Origin: Anaerolineales bacterium
Lineage (GTDB): Bacteria; Chloroflexota; Anaerolineae; E26-bin7
Length of the DNA: 34,592 bases
Direction: 5' to 3'
NCBI GenBank assembly: GCA_004377365.1
Contig: SOHZ01000469.1
Coordinates: 1 to 34,592 of the forward strand
This document shows, piece after piece, positions 30,301 to 34,592 of the stretch; position 1 is the first letter of the stretch, and each line of letters opens with the position of its first letter. The notes below the pieces were generated by a model that ran no database searches, had not been told where the DNA came from, and saw only the letters and a list, made by a program, of their open reading frames with translations. The translations under genes were made by a program, and so were the position numbers.

Positions 30301-31761
30301 TTATTCCGGTGAGGGCAGCTTGTCCAGCCCGGCGGCTTTCGCAGCCCGTAGGGTGATGCCCTCCAGTTCCTTGATCACCTCTGGCGGCAGTTCCCTGGGC
30401 TCGTAGGTGGCGATCAGCTCCTCCACCTGTTCGTGGGCGCGATGGGTGGCGTCCCTGGCCCCTTTCTCCTCCCAGGCCTGGCGGGTGTCCCGGTCAATCA
30501 CAGCCGAGGGCATGAACAACTCTTTTTGGAACCATTCGACGGTGTGCTTGGTGGCCAAAAAGTTGCCTTTGTGCCCCACCTGCTGGATGATGGCCGTAGC
30601 CAGGGGGTCCTCGGAGCAATCCATGCCCTGAACCAGACGGCGGGCCATGCCGATGATCTCGTGGTCAATGACCAGTTTCTCCAGGCTGAAGCAACTCTCA
30701 AAGTCCATCATCCCGGCCCCGGAGACCATGTTGACTCCGGCCAGGGCGGCCATGATGGTCCCGATCCCCGATTCGAGACCAGCCTGGCCGTCAACGACCT
30801 TGGCATCGCTCATGCCCATGTAGGCGTGGGTGGGCAGGTCCAGATACTTGCCCACCTGAACGTAGGCGCAATCCATCATCAGGGTCTCGATGGCTCCCAT
30901 GGGCGTCGTGCCGGTGCGCATGTCAAAGGCCGCTGGCGACCCGCCCCAGACGATGGGGCTGCCCACCTTAGCCAGTTGGTGGATGGCCAGGCCGCTGAGG
31001 TTTTCAGCGGCGTGCTGGACCACGGACCCCACCAGGGTGGCAGGACCGGTCGCCCCGGCCAGGGGCATGGAGACCAGTTCGGCGGGGACACCAGCGCGGG
31101 CGCAATCAATCAGGTTCTGGCAGGTGATCTCGCTCCACAGCAAGGGCGGTGAGGGACAGACGTCAAAGACGGCCAGGGGGTTCTCAGCCAGGGCCTCCGC
31201 GCTGCCAGCCACGGCCACCAGCAGATCGTGCATGACCGACCAGGTCTCCACGGCAAAGGCCCCGGTGACCACTGGCTTCACGGCGTAGCGGAGCACCAGA
31301 TAGAGACGATAGAGATCGCCCATGCTCTCCGGCACGTCGGCACAGACCATAGCAGTGCTGACCGCGTCCAGTTCGGGCAGCACCTCGGCCAGTTTGATGT
31401 ACCGCACAAAATCGGCCGTGACGGGTGGGCGCGACCTGACCGCGCCGTGGTCGAGGATGTGGATAGCCGCCGAACCGGGGTCGAACTGGACGTCGTCGCC
31501 CCCATAATGAACCATGGGCTCCCCACTGGTGTCATAAAGGTGAAAAGACGAAGGTGCGCTCTCCACCGCTTGGCGGGCCAGTTCGGCCGGGATTTGGGCC
31601 ACCCTGGCCTCTAAATCCACGGTGGCTCCGGCGTCGGCCAGGAGGCCCAGGGCCTCGTCGCTGTGGATGCGCACGCCGGGGTCCCAGAGCAACTCGTAGG
31701 CCTCGGCTACGATGCGCTCGATGGTCTCCCGATTCAGCAGTTCCAATTTGGGTCTGAGCAT
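30301..31761 (-). CDS. MttB-family (non-pyrrolysine) corrinoid methyltransferase 2
   Basis: A 486-aa MttB-superfamily methyltransferase. Features are IVAEAYELLWDPGVRIHSDE at the N-terminus, FDPGSAAIHILD, VKPVVTGAFAVETW, GVPAELVSMPLAGATGPATL, AYMGMSDAKVVDGQAGLESG and KHTVEWFQKELFMPSAVIDR. There is no internal UAG, so it is of the pyrrolysine-free group acting on unknown methylated (quaternary) amines. It is only distantly similar to mttB1, so the two probably handle different substrates or partners. It is the first gene of the minus-strand run and is followed directly by the corrinoid protein, its likely partner. AAGGAG precedes the ATG, with a good promoter upstream. Confidence 0.93.
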   Translation of the reverse strand: MLRPKLELLNRETIERIVAEAYELLWDPGVRIHSDEALGLLADAGATVDLEARVAQIPAELARQAVESAPSSFHLYDTSGEPMVHYGGDDVQFDPGSAAIHILDHGAVRSRPPVTADFVRYIKLAEVLPELDAVSTAMVCADVPESMGDLYRLYLVLRYAVKPVVTGAFAVETWSVMHDLLVAVAGSAEALAENPLAVFDVCPSPPLLWSEITCQNLIDCARAGVPAELVSMPLAGATGPATLVGSVVQHAAENLSGLAIHQLAKVGSPIVWGGSPAAFDMRTGTTPMGAIETLMMDCAYVQVGKYLDLPTHAYMGMSDAKVVDGQAGLESGIGTIMAALAGVNMVSGAGMMDFESCFSLEKLVIDHEIIGMARRLVQGMDCSEDPLATAIIQQVGHKGNFLATKHTVEWFQKELFMPSAVIDRDTRQAWEEKGARDATHRAHEQVEELIATYEPRELPPEVIKELEGITLRAAKAAGLDKLPSPE

Positions 31762-31795
31762 TTCTTTCTCCTTTGAACAAAGTCATTCGCACCCA

Positions 31796-31824
31796 ATGAT
31801 AGCACGCAGTGGGAGCTTTGTCAA
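31796..31824 (-). promoter_or_regulatory. Promoter of the mttB2-corrinoid operon
   Basis: Minus strand TTGACA (31824-31819), 17 bp, TATCAT (31801-31796). The leader is about 30 nt, too short for a riboswitch. Confidence 0.75.
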
Positions 31825-31952
31825 TTAAGGGCTGACAACCCAATGCCAAAGCAAGGCGCGACGCGCTTGCGTCTTCAGGAACGTTACGCAATGGAGCCTT
31901 CCCCCATTCCCGTGTCCAAACCGTGTAACACTCACCTGGTACTTCTTTCCCA

Positions 31953-31980
31953 TTGACTTTCACAAGGGTTGTGGTATGTT
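31953..31980 (+). promoter_or_regulatory. Weak candidate promoter upstream of the DUF4388 gene
   Basis: TTGACT (31953-31958), 16 bp, TATGTT (31975-31980), with TGG before the -10. A transcript from here would reach seven T at 32083-32089 behind a 4-bp stem. The 436-bp gap between mttB2 and the DUF4388 gene (31762-32197) holds this, the mttB2 promoter and the promoter at 32096; no gene is visible. Confidence 0.35.
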
Positions 31981-32095
31981 AATAAGGAAAGTTTCGGATC
32001 AGAGGAGCCAGAGCAGCCAGCGCGATAGTAGCGTAACAGAGTGTCGCTATTACCCTCATAATAAGTATCCGCTACGTAAGCGTTTTTTTACACAG

Positions 32096-32124
32096 TTGAC
32101 TTAAAGCAAGAGTGAGGGTATAAT
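32096..32124 (+). promoter_or_regulatory. Promoter of the DUF4388-GTPase operon
   Basis: TTGACT (32096-32101), 17 bp, TATAAT (32119-32124). The leader is about 65 nt before the ATG at 32198, which has AAAGGTGAAAG. Confidence 0.8.
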
Positions 32125-32197
32125 TCGAATATACGCTTTTTCAAATAGCGGCCTGTCCAGAAACGGCGGTTCACTACTAAAGCAAAGGTGAAAGAAC

Positions 32198-33025
32198 ATG
32201 GCACTTAAGGGAAATCTGAGGGACTTTAGCACTACCCAGCTTCTCAATCTCATCAACCTGGCACGTAAGACGGGCGCTCTAACTATTAAAGCGCAGGGGA
32301 CCTCGGCCAGGTTGTTTTTCAAAGAGGGGAAGCTGATCCATGCCTCTCTAGGTGGTCGGGATGGACATCTAGCTAATATGTTGCTTAAAGCAGGCAAGCT
32401 CAGCGCCGAGCAATCCAGAACTATCCAGGCACATTCTGAGATTGATTCTGATAAGGAGCTTGGGCTTCTTCTGATCAATGCTGACTATGTCACCCAGAAC
32501 GACATTGTACAGAGTGTAAAAGTCTACATCCTGGATGTGGTTTACACGCTCTTCACATGGGTAGAGGGCCTGTTTTATTTCGAGCCCAATCTCCTTCCCT
32601 CAGAAGACAAGATCACTGTGCCCATCAACCTCGAAAACATCATTTTGGAGGGGAGTCGCCGGCTCAAGGAGTGGGAAAGATTGCAAGATGAACTCCCTGA
32701 CTTGAACAGGGCCTTGAGATTCACAGACCGGCCTGATACTAAGCTCCGCGACATTAACCTCAGCGTGGAAGAATGGCGGGTTATCTCCTTCATAAATCCT
32801 CGCAACACCATCAAACAGATAGCCCAATCTAACAATATGAGCGATTTCCAAATTCGGAAAATCGTCTATGGCATGTTTCAAGCTGGCTTGGTAGAATTAG
32901 TGACACCGGAAGGGGGTGAGGTAAAACCAGGAATGCTACCTGGACGCCCAAGGACTGCGGCACCGCCACCGGCGGTGAAGCGGGGGGTGATCCTGCGTCT
33001 GATTGATAGGATTAAAAAGATATAG
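32198..33025 (+). CDS. DUF4388 (PatA-like N-terminal) domain protein
   Basis: The 275-aa protein opens with a DUF4388 domain, about 3-105: LKGNLRDFSTTQLLNLINLA, RKTGALTIKAQ, LFFKEGKLIHASLGGRDG. The 'FF.GG.I.HA' core is typical, here FKEGKLIHASLGG. The middle (about 110-160) keeps the domain's LFTWVEGLFYFEPN element. The region about 185-235 looks like a winged helix (VEEWRVISFINPRNTIKQIA, FQIRKIVYGMFQAGLVELV). The tail is Pro/basic. DUF4388 is found in gliding/response-regulator and GTPase modules of myxobacteria, cyanobacteria and Chloroflexota. Here it precedes an MglA-like GTPase by 94 bp, so both probably belong to one polarity or signalling module. Confidence 0.9.
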   Translation: MALKGNLRDFSTTQLLNLINLARKTGALTIKAQGTSARLFFKEGKLIHASLGGRDGHLANMLLKAGKLSAEQSRTIQAHSEIDSDKELGLLLINADYVTQNDIVQSVKVYILDVVYTLFTWVEGLFYFEPNLLPSEDKITVPINLENIILEGSRRLKEWERLQDELPDLNRALRFTDRPDTKLRDINLSVEEWRVISFINPRNTIKQIAQSNNMSDFQIRKIVYGMFQAGLVELVTPEGGEVKPGMLPGRPRTAAPPPAVKRGVILRLIDRIKKI

Positions 33026-33119
33026 AGAACACTCCTGAGGCGGAGAGTCGGGGAGAGGCAGAGGATTGTTTCTCATTGCCCTTCCTATTCATCTGAAAGA
33101 GAAGAGGTAGATAGCCAAA

Positions 33120-33656
33120 ATGCAAACAGTAAAAATGGTCGTCACCGGCCCCTTCAGTGCTGGCAAAACAGAGTTTATCAAAATCATCAGCGAGATTGAC
33201 GTCGTCTCCACCGAACGCAGAATCACTGATGAGACCCAGCGCGTTAAGAAGGAGACCACAGTGGCTATGGACTTTGGGCGTATCACTGTTGATGAGGATT
33301 TGGTCTTATATCTTTTTGGCACGCCTGGCCAGAAGCGCTTCGATTTCATGTGGGAGATTCTGTCCGAAGGGATGCTAGGCTTCATTGTGCTCATAGACAG
33401 TGTTCGCCCCGAGACCTTCCGTGAGGCGAGACGCATCCTTGACGTCTTCAGCGGCTATGGTGCCACCACGCCCTACATTGTGGCCGCCAACAAACAAGAT
33501 TTGCCTGACGCATGGCTGCCGGAGGATCTACGCATCGCCTTGAAGATAGATCGGAATGTGAAAGTCCTGCCCTGTGTGGCCACCGACAAAGAAAGCGTTA
33601 AAACGGTCCTTTTGGAACTCCTGTACTACATTTTGGAGGGGACGGAAGAGGAATAG
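33120..33656 (+). CDS. MglA/COG2229-like small Ras-type GTPase
   Basis: A 178-aa single-domain GTPase. G1 is GPFSAGKT (10-17), switch I holds ETTVAMDFGRI, G3 is FGTPGQKRF (about residue 70) and G4 is NKQD. The 'VAMDFG' and 'GTPGQ' features are those of the bacterial/archaeal Ras-like family next to Roadblock proteins. In that system an MglB-type Roadblock dimer acts as GAP, and the switch controls cell polarity or surface motility in known cases. Here the Roadblock partner lies directly downstream but is broken (33671-33937). AGAGGTAG precedes the ATG. It is probably co-transcribed with the DUF4388 gene. Confidence 0.92.
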   Translation: MQTVKMVVTGPFSAGKTEFIKIISEIDVVSTERRITDETQRVKKETTVAMDFGRITVDEDLVLYLFGTPGQKRFDFMWEILSEGMLGFIVLIDSVRPETFREARRILDVFSGYGATTPYIVAANKQDLPDAWLPEDLRIALKIDRNVKVLPCVATDKESVKTVLLELLYYILEGTEEE

Positions 33657-33670
33657 CTGTCCTCTGAGGG

Positions 33671-33937
33671 GAAGACAGCATTGATGGTCTGAGTATGGCT
33701 TCATCACCGGCCCCTGGCGTGGAGGAGTGGGGCTTGGTATGCTCCTCCTGGGTGAGTGTATCACCATTGAGCTGGGACGGGACATGGTCGTTCAAGATCT
33801 ACATCAGGAGCGAAAGCTTACATATTTCTGATGCCAGCAGGTGAGGAAGCAGTTCTGACGGCCCTGGCTCGACGGCAGGCGGAACCAGATCTCTGGATAC
33901 GAAACGGGCCGCTAAGGATCTGGAGAGGGTGGTCTGA
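33671..33937 (+). pseudogene. Frameshifted Roadblock/LC7 (MglB-like) gene
   Basis: Pieces of a Roadblock protein can be read in order in three frames. DSIDGLSMASSPAPGVEE starts near 33674. From about 33730 the frame changes to LGMLLLGECITIELGRDMVV, then to AKAYIFLMPAGEEAVLTALA from about 33810. RAAKDLERVV follows in the first frame and stops at 33935-33937. Together they fit the Roadblock pattern 'DG..IAS..P...........LG.....ELG.G......V....GYV.L.P.GE.AVL..LA', ending in a basic 'RAA.DL' helix. The first 20-30 residues are missing and each change shifts the frame by one base. Placement after an MglA-like GTPase is exactly where an MglB partner is expected. It is a pseudogene unless the sequence contains several one-base errors. 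Confidence 0.65.
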
Positions 33938-33945
33938 TCGAGTTC

Positions 33946-33982
33946 GGTGATTAGGTTCCAGGTAGCCAGCCGCCTAATCACC
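33946..33982. other. 10-bp perfect hairpin after the broken Roadblock gene
   Basis: GGTGATTAGG and CCTAATCACC pair perfectly around a 17-nt loop. No T run follows. It may mark a transcript end or processing site before the hydrolase gene. Confidence 0.45.
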
Positions 33983-34014
33983 CAGACCTAGCCACCCGCA
34001 GCGGAGGGGACAGG

Positions 34015-34592
34015 TTGAGTTCCATAGTTACGGATAAAGGGATCGTTCATTATGAAGTAGACGGACGTGGCAAACCCCTCGTTTTCCTGCACGGTTGGTT
34101 GGGTTCATGGGGTGTCTGGCGGGACACCATGTTGACTATCTCAGATCTGCGCCAGTACAAAATCTACGCGCTGGATTTCTGGGGCTTTGGTGACTCAGCG
34201 AAAAAGAGCTTGGCCTCCTTTACTATCTCCTCATATGTATTCATGGTAGATCAGTTCATGGAGATAATGGGCATAGCGCAGGCTCCAGTGATTGGCCATT
34301 CGATGGGAGGGACAGTGGCCATGAATTTAGCTTTGGAGCATCCCTCCCGTGTCGAGAAGGTCGTTGTTATAGATTCTCCTATGATAGGCAGTTCTCTTAA
34401 CATCCTACTCAAGCTTGCCGGCCGTAAATTTATCGCTTCTCTCATCTGGAGCAATCTTGGCCTTCTGCGCTTAGGCCTAAGAATATATTCTTCTCAGTGG
34501 GCCAAAGATGGCCTGAAGCTTTACAGGATGATAGAAAAAGACCTCTCCCAGATGACTGTAGAAGCGTTCTGGTGGAGCATAGCTTCGTTACG
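34015..34592 (+). CDS. Alpha/beta hydrolase (partial, runs off the right edge)
   Basis: The frame begins with TTG at 34015, supported by GGAGGGG 5 nt upstream, and is open to the end of the window (192 codons). It has the alpha/beta hydrolase core: FLHGWLGSWGVWRDT with the HG-x oxyanion motif, YALDFWGFGDS and the nucleophile elbow VIGHSMGGTVAMNLALEHPS (GHSMGG). The rest of the catalytic triad, the late Asp and His, is beyond the edge. The family includes esterases, lipases and haloperoxidase-like enzymes; no substrate can be named. It has the same orientation as the DUF4388-GTPase operon. Confidence 0.9.
   Translation, partial: MSSIVTDKGIVHYEVDGRGKPLVFLHGWLGSWGVWRDTMLTISDLRQYKIYALDFWGFGDSAKKSLASFTISSYVFMVDQFMEIMGIAQAPVIGHSMGGTVAMNLALEHPSRVEKVVVIDSPMIGSSLNILLKLAGRKFIASLIWSNLGLLRLGLRIYSSQWAKDGLKLYRMIEKDLSQMTVEAFWWSIASL

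Noticed and set aside
21784-31761. CRISPR array or transposase in the accessory run
   Set aside because: No regularly spaced repeats, no terminal inverted repeats with transposase frame and no DDE or HUH signature were seen.
31532-31963. Minus-strand 143-codon frame overlapping mttB2 start
   Set aside because: It overlaps the clear MttB frame and crosses its promoter and ribosome site; no family resemblance.

Overview
The window looks like a chromosomal segment of a Chloroflexota bacterium (Anaerolineae-like), probably an anaerobe. This rests on several features: anchored or secreted proteins with long Thr/Pro linkers, a PknB-type kinase with an extracytoplasmic sensor part, repeated secreted 'FGYP...QYFQ...EWHPE' domains, DUF4388 plus small-GTPase signalling genes, and pyrrolysine-free MttB-type methyltransferases with a corrinoid protein. 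Composition is moderately GC-rich. Many promoters are close to the sigma-70 consensus with 17-bp spacers. The taxonomic call is an inference; no rRNA or tRNA gene was seen.

Layout. 1-1396 (minus): the first codons of a tyrosine recombinase, then an L,D-transpeptidase. 1569-12732 (plus): a 1371-aa lipoprotein with two kinds of beta-propeller repeat, a wHTH-nucleotidyltransferase, an EF-G paralogue, a membrane Ser/Thr kinase, a small glycine-rich membrane protein and a secreted repeat protein. Strong promoters and intrinsic terminators separate several of these. 12839-16205 (minus): coaE, a nucleoside-deoxyribosyltransferase-like/FGE-sulfatase fusion, a double GNAT protein and a two-TM mini-protein. 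16434-21715 (minus): the conserved rpmH-rnpA-yidD-yidC-jag block followed by a PfkB kinase, parA and parB. dnaA is not in the window.

21784-31761 (all minus) is the most accessory part. It is bounded by two MttB-family methyltransferases. After mttB2 and its corrinoid protein, translation runs through an ATGA overlap into an NLR-like STAND NTPase (DUF4062, NB-ARC, winged helix, TPR). Next come a DUF433/DUF5615 toxin-antitoxin pair, then DUF2283, a ThiS/MoaD-like ubiquitin-fold protein, an anchored FxLYD-type protein, a small helical protein and mttB1. A homologous peptide of about 30 codons lies in frame just after the stop codon of both the STAND gene and the DUF5615 gene. Its differences are almost all synonymous. 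This is the least explained signal in the window.

32198-34592 (plus): a DUF4388 protein and an MglA-like GTPase under a strong promoter, then a broken Roadblock/LC7 (MglB-like) gene in shifted frames, then the start of an alpha/beta hydrolase. Genome-wide-type small repeats are present: a 104-bp inverted-repeat element, a half copy of it in a 5' UTR, a 'PSKVEG' palindrome inside a coding region, and a G-rich repeat that supplies the STAND stop codon.
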